64,000 nucleotides of DNA, taken from NCBI GenBank assembly GCA_002786065.1, contig NHNY01000036.1:124001-188000 (forward strand), in the 5' to 3' direction. A program made the translations under genes and the position numbers. A model generated the notes under the pieces. It was given only the letters and a program-made list of their open reading frames with translations, was not told the DNA's origin and ran no database searches. Of the stretch, positions 12,611 to 22,457 are shown in pieces; position 1 is the stretch's first letter; each line of letters begins with the position of its first letter. Source of the stretch: Microcyclospora pomicola. Its lineage: Eukaryota; Ascomycota; Dothideomycetes; Capnodiales.

Positions 12611-12830
12611 GATATAGCGCGAACAAGACTGCGGGATGTTGTCTGTCAGATCGTGGAGAAACCAAGCGCTGGCCTCAATATCGTCTGATAGACATGAATA
12701 CCAACACGTCATGTGCCATACCAGATATCACCATGCTTTGACTCATAAATACGTGTCGCATTAACTCATTTCAACCAACGTTATGACCCAACCAAACGCC
12801 TTACTGCCATCTCAAATCCCAACCCAATTC

Positions 12831-13508
12831 CTACTCGCTCTTTGAAGCATAGTTCAGAGCATTCTTCAACACCCAAACCTCTCCGTTCGCCACCCGACTC
12901 GCTACCCTCTCCACCTCGACATCCCCAGGCATGACCCTCGCCACACCATCCCGCGTCTCCCACCACAACTCCCCTCCGCCCATACTCGCCACCTTCTCCC
13001 CCTCCCTCCACGGCGACTCCGTCACGACATGAGCCTCGACGAAGCGGCGAAAATTCCGGCTCGCGCGATCCTCGCCCGCCTGGCCCTCGTACGCCGTCGC
13101 GCCGAACGCGCTGTAGTCCTCCGGGTCCTCCCACGGCTTGCGCGGCAGCGCGGAGATGGCGCTGTTCAGCGGCGCGAGCAGCGTGGTGTTCAGGCTGCTG
13201 TCGTCGAGCCGCGCCGACACGCTGGTGATGTCCCGTGTGTACCCCGCGAAGATGTTGATCGCCCGCTGCGTGCCGAGCACGTCGGAGAGACGCAGGTCGC
13301 TGTTCGGGGGTGGACCGGGGAGGGGTGCGCTCGAGTCAGAAGAGGGGGGCAGCGCAATGCCTGGCGCGGCGGAATGGGGATCCATCGGTTGCTGTTGGTG
13401 GTGGGCCTGTGGTGGGTGTGGTGGTCGTTGCTGCGCGAGGAACGGGACGAGTTGTGCGGAGGTTGTGGCGACAAGGATCGAAGATGCGAGGATCGCGAGT
13501 GGTTTCAT
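12831..13508 (-). CDS. Secreted fasciclin-like (FAS1) domain protein
   Basis: 225 aa, single exon. A signal peptide is evident at residues 1-18 (MKPLAILASSILVATTSA, cleaved before QLVPF). A low-complexity Pro/Gln/His linker runs to about residue 70. A FAS1 fold follows: LRLSDVLGTQRAINIFAGYTRDI, then NTTLLAPLNSAISALPRKPW, the FVEAHVV motif, and a final strand GEVWVLKNALNY. FAS1 domains mediate adhesion at cell surfaces; the fungal single-domain form resembles the vacuolar/secreted fasciclin proteins of fission yeast and Aspergillus. No GPI signal or transmembrane segment is seen at the C terminus. It is transcribed divergently from FAN1 with only about 226 bp between the starts. Confidence 0.85.
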   Translation of the reverse strand: MKPLAILASSILVATTSAQLVPFLAQQRPPHPPQAHHQQQPMDPHSAAPGIALPPSSDSSAPLPGPPPNSDLRLSDVLGTQRAINIFAGYTRDITSVSARLDDSSLNTTLLAPLNSAISALPRKPWEDPEDYSAFGATAYEGQAGEDRASRNFRRFVEAHVVTESPWREGEKVASMGGGELWWETRDGVARVMPGDVEVERVASRVANGEVWVLKNALNYASKSE

Positions 13509-13734
13509 GGTCTTTTGCGTGATGTGTGGAGTCCTAGTTGTGTCTGGATCTGGCTTGTCAATACAATGGTGGAGTCCAGTCGTTACCAGCCGGGCCCACT
13601 ACAGTCACATGCGCATGCCGCTGCGACTTAGATTGCGTTGCGTCATCTTCTCGATAAGGTCACCTGCTAGCGCGACACTTTCGAGATGGCAGCATGTCCA
13701 TGACATCTTCGTACATTGCCTCTCATGGCTGAGC

Positions 13735-16410
13735 ATGCCTCTCCAGCACAGCGGCCCATCAAAGCACAATGTCATGCTCGGAAAGAAAATCCCTCATCCG
13801 AAATCGACCAATTTCGACGACCAAGATGAGTTTGCGACACCACCCGCAAAGAGGGTCAAGCGTGATGGCCTACCATACACACACACCTCTCCGTCCAAGA
13901 GGAAGTCCGTGAAGCAGGAGATACCGGACTCGGATGCTGAAAGTGATGATGTTGAGTTTCTGGACGATGCGCCGGCTCGAAAGACAGATCTGGAGACTGC
14001 ACTGCCACCGATAGAGACTGACCGGAGCGCTATCGAGGCCTACGAAGCCAGTAGAGCTGATGATGTGGGCGATGGAAGTCTACAAGGTCGCTTGCAGGAT
14101 AGGAAATGGGTCAAGGGCAAGAGCTCGATCTATGTCGATGCGTTCAACTTGGCGCTTGAGACTGTCCTTGAACACGAGAGTCATCTTTTCGACGAGGCAG
14201 AGCACACGGTCTTCAATGCATGGCGTGAACTCAGCTACGAGGGCCAATACTTGTATGTTAGATTATTCCTGCGGAAGACATCGACATGGCATCGGATCCA
14301 AAAGCTAGGGTATTACAGCGACGTAGCAGACATGACCACGGCCGTTGACGAACTACAACATTCCAAAGACCTGCCTCATACTTCGTCGCAAGCAGAAGAA
14401 CATGCTGGCGAGCTTGGAGTGTCGTCCGATGTCCTGCTGAAGAGTTCCTTCACATTCGCCGACAAATCGGAAGACTTCATCAAAGATTTGGAGGCAGCAT
14501 CTTCGCTTCTCTTGCTGGACGAACTCAAGGCGATTGCAAAGGATGCCAAAGTGCAGGGCAAGAACAAAACAGAGCTGCTGCGTGCGCTTCGTCGAACCAG
14601 TGGCAAACAGACTGGTTTGGGTTGGGGGAGTCTGAAGCGGTCGGATACGGAAGAGACGACGATCTCGACAGGTTCTGGGGTGGACCAAGACGATAGCAGA
14701 GAGGGAACACCCATTCGACGGGAGAATCGAGACGCGCATTACGTACAGAAGATTATGGCGGAGACTGGCCCATGCATTCGATTGTCTTTGGCTGCGTTGA
14801 AGCTGTTTGAACGTGTACATCTGGTCTTCTACAGGTCTACCGAATGGACCGAGAAGTCTCTAACTGCCATCATTCTGGCCCAGATATCGCGGTGGAACTT
14901 TCCTGAGTATATCGTCTCGCGATCAGCTAACATATTTGCTTCGCGTTCACTCTTGCTAGAGTATGAAGCATCCGTACGGACTCAATTCAGGGTCGACAAC
15001 ATTCTTGAGTACAATGGCACTCCCACCAAAGACAGCTTACAGACGATCATCGACATATACGAAGAGGTTCACCCACGCTGGCGGACTTTGCTTGCCGAAG
15101 AGCAGACCAAGGAGGATAGCATATACAGTACTGGAGAAGGCGCCTATCTTCGCCGCTTGTCACCTGCCTGGGTCTACACTCGAATCGTCCACAAAGGTGC
15201 TTACGTGCTGGGCAAGAATAAAGACCACAGAAGTGAATACGAGGTCTTGTGTGAGCTGCTGGATCAACGATTGTTTCACACCAGCAGACGAGGGGACTGG
15301 TACCAAAGGAAGGCCTTACTAGAAGAGCATTATATGCATCTACATCTCCCGTCGCCAGCGACCTGCAAGGATATAGAAAGCCAGAAGAAGCACTGGAAAC
15401 GTGTCGCACTGCAAACATGTGAGGAAGGCTTGCGTGACCAGCTGACGCACCTCATCTTCCACCACGATCTTCAGAAGAGGACGACAAAGCTGGAGAAGCA
15501 ACTCAAGATCCCCAAACGCGAGCAACATGACTTTGGACATGTTCGCCTTACGAAAGCAACTGAACGAACCTTTCGCGGTATACGCATTGAGCGTCCGCCA
15601 AATGGAAACAAACGTCGGGGTAGTGACCCAAGCATGGAGCGCCGTGGTGGTAAAACGATCTGGATCGACCCAGCACCAATTATCAAGACAGATCCAGATA
15701 CGGGCGACTCAGAGGAAGTCCAGGGCGAGTGTTCTGTAGAAGAGCTCTGTCTCTCCCATTATCGTGCGTTGGGCTACAAGGGCTACCACACTGAGTCCTC
15801 GATCCTGCGCACACTCTTCGCCTACCTGTTCTACGACATTCTCTTCCTCTACATTCCCAACGTCTTCCAGACGGCATACCAGACGTGTCCTCTCGACCTT
15901 TTCACAGACTCATTCTACGCCTCTCGCATGAGTGAGATCCACTTGCGGTTGAACGAGATCTCCAACGGCCAGGCCCCGGACTTGATCAAGCGCATGTGGG
16001 ACGAGCACCATGAGCGCAAGACTTGCGTCATTGGCCTACGCTGGGATTTCGAGATCGATGACCTGCTCGAAATTGCGCAATGCTTCCCTCCTGCAGCACT
16101 CAGCACGGTCATGAAAGTTTTTGTGCAGGAATACGGTCAACGAGGTGGTGGTGTACCGGACCTGTTTCTTTGGAAGTCATCAATGAGTGTTAAGAGTCAC
16201 CGGATGGACGGACATGATGTCAAGCAGGAAGTTCACGATGATGACGCCCCACACGAATGGGATGGACATGGTGAGATCATGTTCGCCGAGGTGAAGAGCG
16301 AGAATGACCGACTGAGTGATACGCAGCGTATGTGGATTGATGTGCTGTCCGGCGCGGGCGTCAAGGTCGAACTGTGTCATGCCGTAGCAAGCGAGGTCAA
16401 GGTGCAATAG
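13735..16410 (+). CDS. FAN1: FAN1-type structure-specific nuclease (VRR-NUC)
   Basis: Single exon, 891 aa from MPLQHSGPSK; the open frame extends far upstream, but that part overlaps the divergent fasciclin gene antisense and is not convincing. The N terminus is basic and contains a likely nuclear signal (PPAKRVKRD). The middle holds a SAP-like helical segment (LLLDELKAIAKDAKVQGKN..ELLRALRR) and TPR-like helices. The C terminus is the VRR-NUC nuclease, a PD-(D/E)XK fold, with GGGVPDLFLWK near residue 805 and the catalytic EVK of IMFAEVKSEND near residue 852. FAN1 trims branched DNA 5' flaps and acts in interstrand-crosslink repair. The gene is widespread in filamentous ascomycetes but absent from budding yeast. 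Usual family length is about 850-1000 aa. Confidence 0.9.
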   Translation: MPLQHSGPSKHNVMLGKKIPHPKSTNFDDQDEFATPPAKRVKRDGLPYTHTSPSKRKSVKQEIPDSDAESDDVEFLDDAPARKTDLETALPPIETDRSAIEAYEASRADDVGDGSLQGRLQDRKWVKGKSSIYVDAFNLALETVLEHESHLFDEAEHTVFNAWRELSYEGQYLYVRLFLRKTSTWHRIQKLGYYSDVADMTTAVDELQHSKDLPHTSSQAEEHAGELGVSSDVLLKSSFTFADKSEDFIKDLEAASSLLLLDELKAIAKDAKVQGKNKTELLRALRRTSGKQTGLGWGSLKRSDTEETTISTGSGVDQDDSREGTPIRRENRDAHYVQKIMAETGPCIRLSLAALKLFERVHLVFYRSTEWTEKSLTAIILAQISRWNFPEYIVSRSANIFASRSLLLEYEASVRTQFRVDNILEYNGTPTKDSLQTIIDIYEEVHPRWRTLLAEEQTKEDSIYSTGEGAYLRRLSPAWVYTRIVHKGAYVLGKNKDHRSEYEVLCELLDQRLFHTSRRGDWYQRKALLEEHYMHLHLPSPATCKDIESQKKHWKRVALQTCEEGLRDQLTHLIFHHDLQKRTTKLEKQLKIPKREQHDFGHVRLTKATERTFRGIRIERPPNGNKRRGSDPSMERRGGKTIWIDPAPIIKTDPDTGDSEEVQGECSVEELCLSHYRALGYKGYHTESSILRTLFAYLFYDILFLYIPNVFQTAYQTCPLDLFTDSFYASRMSEIHLRLNEISNGQAPDLIKRMWDEHHERKTCVIGLRWDFEIDDLLEIAQCFPPAALSTVMKVFVQEYGQRGGGVPDLFLWKSSMSVKSHRMDGHDVKQEVHDDDAPHEWDGHGEIMFAEVKSENDRLSDTQRMWIDVLSGAGVKVELCHAVASEVKVQ

Positions 16411-16608
16411 CCGGAGTATAGAATGTCTTAACCGTACCTTGCATACTTTTATCGCGTGCTCGGCCCGGCATGTGATTCACGAATATACGGCCCCTCCATT
16501 CTTCTATTTTATCATATTAATAATCCTTCCCATACACTCCGCGAGACTTCACTCGGCGCACAGAGAGCGAAGTCAGGTCGTCAATCTCTCCATCTGCCAA
16601 AGCCACTC

Positions 16609-17283
16609 ATGGCAACAACCAACGGCGAGTTGTCGTTCGACAGCATCCCCGATGCCGTCGCGGCCTTTGCCCGCGGGGATTTCATAGTGGTGCTCGACTC
16701 CCCCCACCGCGAGAACGAAGGCGACCTGATCATCGCCGCGCAAGACTTCACCCCCGCCAAAGCCGCCTTCCTGGTCCGCCACAGCTCCGGCTACGTGTGC
16801 GCGCCCATCACGCCCGCGCGCGCCGCCGCCCTCGAGCTCCCGCAGATGGTCGGCCACAACACCGACCCCAACCGCACCGCCTACACCATCACGATCGACG
16901 CGGCCGCCGACGTCACGACCGGCATCAGCGCGACCGACCGCAGTCGGACGTGCATGCGCCTTGCGGACCCCGCGGCGACCAAGGCGACGTTCCGCCGCCC
17001 CGGGCATGTGGTGCCGTTGCAGGCGCGGGAAGGCGGCGTGCGCGCGCGTCAGGGCCATACCGAGGCGGCGATCGACTTCTGCCGGCTGGCGGGGAAGGAG
17101 CTGGTAGGCGTCATCGCCGAGCTGGTGGAGGATGGAGAGGCGGTGGAGGGGAAGGCGGAGTTGTCGAGTGGTCATGGCATGATGAGGAGGGACGAGTGTC
17201 TGGCGTTTGCGCGCAGATATGGCTTGAAGACGGTGACGATTGAGGATCTGGTGCGGCATTTGGAGGGGCAGGGCAAGAATTGA
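16609..17283 (+). CDS. RIB3: 3,4-dihydroxy-2-butanone 4-phosphate synthase (riboflavin pathway)
   Basis: Single exon, 224 aa, starting at MATTNGELSFDSIPDAV. The enzyme converts ribulose 5-phosphate to 3,4-dihydroxy-2-butanone 4-phosphate plus formate, the four-carbon precursor of riboflavin. Signature sequences: the Mg-binding acidic loop DSPHRENEGDLIIAAQ (residues 27-42), the TGISATDRSRT substrate loop, and the conserved C-terminal block PGHVVPLQAREGGVRARQGH-TEAA. It is a stand-alone RibB-type protein as in other fungi, without the GTP cyclohydrolase II fusion seen in bacteria and plants. The GC-rich third positions of the middle section differ visibly from neighbouring genes, but the frame is intact. 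Convergent with ERV46, 377 bp apart. Confidence 0.95.
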   Translation: MATTNGELSFDSIPDAVAAFARGDFIVVLDSPHRENEGDLIIAAQDFTPAKAAFLVRHSSGYVCAPITPARAAALELPQMVGHNTDPNRTAYTITIDAAADVTTGISATDRSRTCMRLADPAATKATFRRPGHVVPLQAREGGVRARQGHTEAAIDFCRLAGKELVGVIAELVEDGEAVEGKAELSSGHGMMRRDECLAFARRYGLKTVTIEDLVRHLEGQGKN

Positions 17284-17660
17284 ACGAGTGTAGGATTATC
17301 ACACGAACTGGTAAAGGGATATGTATAGAGAAAAGCATGCCTACAAGGTCTTGGAATGGTGATACTATTGCTTTCGTTATGGTATGGCAAGGTGGAACAT
17401 CTGCAATTGAGCATTCCGGTCGCAATGGCTGAGGAAAGGATCTTGGGATCACTCTGCAACAGTGAGACTTTTGGGGATGAGAAGTGGTGAACGTTTCTTT
17501 CATTCACTATGCTAGGAATGACCTCAAGTAAAAGATACCAACGGTCCCAATTCGTATCTCCAGATACGCCGTCAGAACGCCTCGCCATCTCGCCTTTGAC
17601 TCATGCAGTGATCCCAATAACACGAAATATCTCCCCGAAATTCGACACCCCTCTCTCCAC
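17284..17660. other. Convergent intergenic region, 377 bp
   Basis: 3' flanks of RIB3 (plus) and ERV46 (minus). No additional gene or repeat recognised. Confidence 0.5.
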
Positions 17661-19043
17661 TCAACTCGAATGCATTTTCCTTACTCGTTGGCCACCCTCG
17701 TATAGCGCACGGTCAATGGCGGCAGCGACTGTCAACGTGCCGCCGATGACAGCACAGATGCCAACCAGGAAGCCTGAGAAGGACTTGCTTCGTGCTTCAC
17801 GGTTGACAACCTTCATGGGTGAGATGTCCTGCAAACATGTGTCAGTATAGTCCGTGTATAAGAGGTGTTTCTTCCAGCGCGGGAAATGACTTACGTAGGA
17901 GAAGAAAACACCAGGAATACCACCCTTGGCATGCAATCTTTCCTTGTGACCTTCTTGCCCGCCATCGCCGCCAGCTAGACTGCGCTCATGTGCTGTCACA
18001 GAGTACTGGTGAGTCTCAATACTGCCTTCCTCGCCTTTGCCCAGACTTCCCATCTCAATCAGTTCATGCGGCAGTCCGAAGTTCCGGGCTTCTTGTGCCC
18101 AGCCAAGAGGAAGGTATGCCGTTGATACGACCTTGACGAAGTACATGTAGTTGTACGCTTTCTCCAGGGTAGACTTCTCGGTGTCGTCTAGAGGGTTGAG
18201 ATGGTGGTTCGACCATGCCATACCCTTCTTACCCACACGCTTGATCACATCTTCGGGGAGCTCGGGTCCAAATCGAAGATGATGGATGACGTGTGAGAAG
18301 GTGTGCTCAACACCCTCGGCTCCAGCCCAGTAGTTCTCAAGGTCGTGGACGTGCATGTTGGCATTGGAGAATGATTTGCCAGGCGCGAAATGGAAATTGC
18401 CCACGACCTTGTTCACACGGATCCCACCTTCGATTCTGCAACCCTCCCGGCGCTGTGCATCCAAATGCTCGGAGTAGTGTTCGCGCTGACATTGCTCCAC
18501 GTTCTCGCCTCTTCCAAAGGACCATGACTTCGCAGCATATGCCTCGCGAACTTCGGTACAGCTGTTGCAGCAACCTGGCTTGACCGCATTGCTCGGTGCG
18601 TCAGCCCCGTAACATCCACCACAGTAGTCTGGTTCCAGATGCTTTCCTCCTTGTTCTTCCTCCTTTCCAAGCTCAAGCTTGCTCTTCTCGATCTCCTTAC
18701 TCCCTGCGCTTACAGGTGACAAACGAACTTTGTGCACTCCAGCCATCACGCCTGCCTGGACCTCGCCAGAGATATCCATGACATCCAGCGTGAGTAGTTC
18801 GCAAGGTACCCGTGGGAAGCTTATGTTCATGTGGATCTCCATCTTCTCGCCTCGACTCTTGTCCACGATAAGTTCGGGGTGGACGGTGATGCGACGGTAA
18901 TCGGCCCATTCCCCCCAGGTCAGATATAGAATGAGAATGAGGGAGACGAGTGTGACGATGCCGCCGGAAGTGGTGCGAACGCGGGCATCTTCCACGGTTT
19001 TTGTGAAGGCATCAAGCCGTGTGAAGCGAGTCTTGGGCGCCAT
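17661..19043 (-). CDS. ERV46: COPII/COPI vesicle cargo receptor Erv46 (ERGIC-3 family)
   Basis: Two exons, 19043-17895 and 17828-17661, with a 66-bp GTAAGT..TGCAG intron; 438 aa. Splicing joins GVFFSY to DISPMKVVNREARS, the normal Erv46 sequence. The N terminus (TRLDAFTKTVEDARVRTTSGG) followed by a membrane segment at about 28-48, a large lumenal domain, and a second membrane segment near residues 396-416 (FLVGICAVIGGTLTVAAA) is the standard Erv41/Erv46 topology. The Cys-rich lumenal block CGGCYGAD..PGCCNSCTEVREAY distinguishes Erv46 from Erv41. The protein cycles between ER and Golgi with Erv41 as a retrieval receptor. It sits head-to-head with SEC20. Confidence 0.93.
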   Translation of the reverse strand: MAPKTRFTRLDAFTKTVEDARVRTTSGGIVTLVSLILILYLTWGEWADYRRITVHPELIVDKSRGEKMEIHMNISFPRVPCELLTLDVMDISGEVQAGVMAGVHKVRLSPVSAGSKEIEKSKLELGKEEEQGGKHLEPDYCGGCYGADAPSNAVKPGCCNSCTEVREAYAAKSWSFGRGENVEQCQREHYSEHLDAQRREGCRIEGGIRVNKVVGNFHFAPGKSFSNANMHVHDLENYWAGAEGVEHTFSHVIHHLRFGPELPEDVIKRVGKKGMAWSNHHLNPLDDTEKSTLEKAYNYMYFVKVVSTAYLPLGWAQEARNFGLPHELIEMGSLGKGEEGSIETHQYSVTAHERSLAGGDGGQEGHKERLHAKGGIPGVFFSYVSHFPRWKKHLLYTDYTDTCLQDISPMKVVNREARSKSFSGFLVGICAVIGGTLTVAAAIDRALYEGGQRVRKMHSS

Positions 19044-19590
19044 TGCGCTGGAGGGCCACGCGCGTGTGGAACAATCGAAGTCGCAAACAGAGCAGAAATA
19101 TCAGGAGATCGATATAGCTGAGCAGGCAGTGGAGGGAGCCTGTAAGGTGAATATGCCGTGGCTTTCGAGTATAGCAAAGTAAGGGTCGCAATGGCGGAGC
19201 GGATGTTCGTAAGCCGCTGTGGGAGAGGTGGCCAGTTCGGTCCAATGCCGTGTCGTATGCAAGATCACGAACTTCTCAGCCTCAGCATTACTAGCATGTG
19301 TTCCTAGTAGAAAGGACTGTATATGTGTCGGAATGCTTATAACATGTCAATATTGTAGAGAACAAGTGTACACGTGGAATTAGCTTTGTTCCTTCACATG
19401 TCTTCAAGCCTCATTCCGTACTGTGCTCGCCATCCCACCTACGTACCAATAGTCTAGGCTCGAAGCAGAAGCAGTCGTGCTGACCGTGCAGCATACGTCA
19501 GGTAACTACAAGAACAAGGAAGTCCGTACAAGTAAATGCACCTCACCTGGATCTGTGTCGCAGTCCTCTGAGCTATCTGTTACTCGAACC
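19044..19590. other. Shared divergent promoter of ERV46 and SEC20, 547 bp
   Basis: Separates two divergently transcribed early-secretory-pathway genes. No binding site could be assigned by eye; the arrangement would allow co-regulation. Confidence 0.4.
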
Positions 19591-20946
19591 ATGGCTACAA
19601 CAGCCGCACAACTTCTCGATCAATTGTCGCACCTCTCTGCATCACTGAAACAAACCAACACTTATATCGTCCGCCTCTCCAAACTTTCATTCCACTCCAG
19701 CGAAGCCTTCGACAGCTCGAGCACCACTCGTGAAGAACTGGCCCAGGACATTCAAGACTCGCTCAAACAGCACGAACGGGACTTCGAGCTGTTGCAACAA
19801 GACGCCGAGGACCTGACCAGCATCCGACGACGAGAAGGAGGTGGTGAGAAGGAACGAGAAAGAGCTCGTCTGGCCGCACAAGTTGGCAGATTGGAAGAAG
19901 ACCTTCGTCGTGCGAGGAGCTCATTCCGACGTGCACAGCTCATCGCCAAGCGAGCAAGCGACGCTGCAAGCACGCGGGAGAAGGAGTCCATTTTCTTGTC
20001 CTTGATTCAAGAGCCACCAACACTATCCGAAGACGACCCTGCATCTTCTGGAACAGGGACTTCCCCCCCGGATCTGTTTCAACATCGCTCCAAGAAGCCG
20101 CAAAAGTCAAAACTATCCAAAGAAGAGGTCCGTCTGGCTGCACAATCTGACGTCGTCGCCGGTCTTCGACGAACATATAATCAGCTTTCCACCGAAGTCA
20201 CACGTTCGCGATTCGCCCAGGAAACGCTTGACGAGAGCTCTGCAGCGCTCGCACGTCTAGGCGATCAGTACGAGGGTTTAGGTAGTGTGGTTGGAAAGAG
20301 TCGCAAGCTTCTTGGGACACTCCTGCGCAGTCAGAAGAGCGATACTTGGTACTTGGAGACAGCCTTCTATATTCTCCTCGCCACTCTTGGGTGGCTGATT
20401 TTCCGAAGAATCCTCTACGGTCCATTCATCAAGCTTCCGTTGTTCTTCTACAGGCTCACTCTCACGCTACTGAACTGGGTGCTTTGGAAACCATTCTGGC
20501 TGCTTCTGACCTTGACTGGCATTATCCGGACAGAACCTATCAGCTACAACAGCGCGGCCGCTCATAGTAGTGTGACAACCTCCCGACCCCCACTGATCCT
20601 CCATCAATCTGCAACAGACAAACTCTACGTCATGAACGCCGAGGAACAAGAACAGATGAAGAAAGGCAGCGGGATTCCAGCAGGGGCTGGTGGTGGGAAT
20701 GCAAAGACCGGAAAAGACCCTGTGCTGCAAGGAAAGTTGAGTGAGGAGATTGGGCGAATGGCGGAGGACAGTGGAGCTGGTGCGCAGTCAAATGATGTCG
20801 AAGAAGGCATTGTGCGACGAGGTGACGGCACCATCTTACAAGATCGAGGAGATGTTCCACGGAATCCCAAGAAGAAGACGTTCGAAGACGATGGGTCTGC
20901 ACAGGATGCCAACCAAGGCGCCCGGAGGAAGAGAGATGAGCTTTAG
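19591..20946 (+). CDS. SEC20: ER t-SNARE Sec20 (Golgi-to-ER retrograde transport)
   Basis: Single exon, 451 aa, starting at MATTAAQLLDQLSHL. The first 170 residues are coiled coil (TREELAQDIQDSLKQHERDFELLQQ and similar heptads). A SNARE-type helix follows at about 195-250 (AAQSDVVAGLRRTYNQLSTEVTRSRFAQETL), then two closely spaced hydrophobic segments (about 254-275 and 280-312). This is the BNIP1/Sec20 layout. The lumenal tail of about 140 residues ends in RKRDEL, a K/HDEL-type ER-retrieval signal; yeast Sec20 ends in HDEL, so this supports the call. Sec20 acts with Ufe1, Use1 and Sec22 in fusion of COPI vesicles at the ER. Confidence 0.85.
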   Translation: MATTAAQLLDQLSHLSASLKQTNTYIVRLSKLSFHSSEAFDSSSTTREELAQDIQDSLKQHERDFELLQQDAEDLTSIRRREGGGEKERERARLAAQVGRLEEDLRRARSSFRRAQLIAKRASDAASTREKESIFLSLIQEPPTLSEDDPASSGTGTSPPDLFQHRSKKPQKSKLSKEEVRLAAQSDVVAGLRRTYNQLSTEVTRSRFAQETLDESSAALARLGDQYEGLGSVVGKSRKLLGTLLRSQKSDTWYLETAFYILLATLGWLIFRRILYGPFIKLPLFFYRLTLTLLNWVLWKPFWLLLTLTGIIRTEPISYNSAAAHSSVTTSRPPLILHQSATDKLYVMNAEEQEQMKKGSGIPAGAGGGNAKTGKDPVLQGKLSEEIGRMAEDSGAGAQSNDVEEGIVRRGDGTILQDRGDVPRNPKKKTFEDDGSAQDANQGARRKRDEL

Positions 20947-21294
20947 ATGTGCAATCTCCGGTGATTAGCAATGTGGAATGATGAATGCACACGACATTGC
21001 TTTGTCTGCACTGGTCATTCCAGACCTTATGTCCGTGCAGTGACAATTTTGCGTTTTGGATATCTCCGGCCTCAGGCATCAACATCACTAACCGCCACCA
21101 CTTCAAATGTCCGGCCCATAGCATTGCATTACACCTACCTCAACCATAACCAGCAGGTGAGCTCTAGCACATGGATATCACAGATAAAAGCTAAGTCTGC
21201 CTTTCTTCGAATTCATAAAGTTCTTCACAACAACTCCCAAACAACTTCAATTGCTCGTCACCGCATTCTCATCGCCACCATTTCTTGCCCAACC
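20947..21294. other. Intergenic, 348 bp
   Basis: Between SEC20 and the NmrA-like gene, both on plus. The open frame of the NmrA-like gene extends into it, but no conserved N-terminal sequence is seen there. Confidence 0.45.
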
Positions 21295-22239
21295 ATGCTC
21301 GCCATCATCGGCGCCTCTGGCAAACTCGGCTACGCCACCCTCACCTCGCTGGTCAAGGACAACCTTCTCCCTGCCTCTTCCCTCGTCCTCACCTCCTCCT
21401 CGGATCATGGCGCCGCCAAATTGGCCCCCTTCACTGCCGCCGGCGCTCACCTGCGCCGCGCGGACTGGGACTCCCCCGCCGCAACCTGGACTGCCGCTCT
21501 GGCCGGCTGCACCTCCGTCTTTCTGATCTCGAGCGCCCGCGTCGAGCGCGACTTCGATGAAGCGCCGGACGGCGAGGGCCGCGAAGCTGACCACCTCCGT
21601 GTCCTCGAGGCCGCGACCGCTGTCGGCATCAAGCATCTCTACTACACCAGTCTAGCGTTCCGCTCCCCGAGCCGCAGCCGCGTGATGGCTGCGCACGAGC
21701 GCACGGAGGCGTGGTTGGCGAAGCATGCGGCGTCGAACGGCATGGCGGTGACGGTGCTGCGCGAGGGAATATACAGCGAGAGCTGGCCGCTGTACCTCGG
21801 CCACTGGGAGATGGAGCGCGACAAGTCGGGGCGGACGGAGGTGCTCGTCGCGGGAGACGGGAAGATTAACTGGACCAGCATTCCGGATCTTGGGCGGGCG
21901 ACGGCGATGGTGCTGGCGGGCGCGAAGGCGGAGTGGGCGGGCAGGACGGTCGTGCTGGCGCAGACGCCCGCGTATTCGCTGACGCAGGTGGCGGCGATGA
22001 TGTCGAAGGTATTGGGGAGAGAGATTACTGTCAAGGTGGTGGGACGCGAGGAGCATGAGAGGTTTTATGTCGAGAGCAGGGGTGTGGATGAGAGGCAGGT
22101 CAAGTGGTGGAGTAAGACTTTTGATGGGCTGAGAGAGGGGGAGGGCCAGATGGACGATTCGACGCTCGAGCGTTTGTTCAAGGAGAAAGGTGTGGTGCTG
22201 ACGTCGATGGAAGAGACGATCAGAAGTATGCTTGCTTAA
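21295..22239 (+). CDS. NmrA-like NAD(P)-binding oxidoreductase
   Basis: Single exon, 314 aa, starting at MLAIIGASGKLG. This N terminus is the dinucleotide-binding GxxGxxG strand-turn of an atypical short-chain dehydrogenase. The next features are LVLTSSSDHG, a CTSVFLISSARVER strand and IKHLYYTSLAFRSPSRS, matching the NmrA / QorB (NAD(P)H:quinone oxidoreductase 2-like) group. The downstream part (AVTVLREGIYSESWPLYLGHW, then GDGKINWTSIPDLGRATAMVLAG) is the substrate-side subdomain. Members serve as quinone reductases or NAD(P)-sensing regulators; the substrate here cannot be deduced. An upstream in-frame extension of 108 codons is open but looks non-coding. Confidence 0.82.
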   Translation: MLAIIGASGKLGYATLTSLVKDNLLPASSLVLTSSSDHGAAKLAPFTAAGAHLRRADWDSPAATWTAALAGCTSVFLISSARVERDFDEAPDGEGREADHLRVLEAATAVGIKHLYYTSLAFRSPSRSRVMAAHERTEAWLAKHAASNGMAVTVLREGIYSESWPLYLGHWEMERDKSGRTEVLVAGDGKINWTSIPDLGRATAMVLAGAKAEWAGRTVVLAQTPAYSLTQVAAMMSKVLGREITVKVVGREEHERFYVESRGVDERQVKWWSKTFDGLREGEGQMDDSTLERLFKEKGVVLTSMEETIRSMLA

Positions 22240-22457
22240 AGTGGTGTTGAATGAAGCACTTCTGGGTTCTTCTCGAGCAGTGCAAGCAGCGCATGCCAGG
22301 AACTCGGAGGATGTGATCCTGCGATCAATACTTCTATCATCGGTTGAACTATCTAGTCGCTGATACCCTCGAAGCTCTATATATGTTGAATGACAACGAT
22401 GGAGCCACGTCCAGTAGCATCCAGTACCTCTTCACTACCATCCTCTCTGCGCCCCTC

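Noticed and set aside
13138-13734. Long N-terminal extension of the FAN1 reading frame
   Set aside because: It overlaps the fasciclin gene antisense, lacks recognisable FAN1 sequence, and the protein-like N terminus begins at 13735.
16573-17259. Minus-strand ORF of 228 codons opposite RIB3
   Set aside because: Antisense shadow produced by GC-rich third positions in RIB3.
20971-21294. N-terminal extension of the NmrA-like protein
   Set aside because: The Rossmann motif at 21295 is the normal N terminus of this family; the extension has no conserved features.
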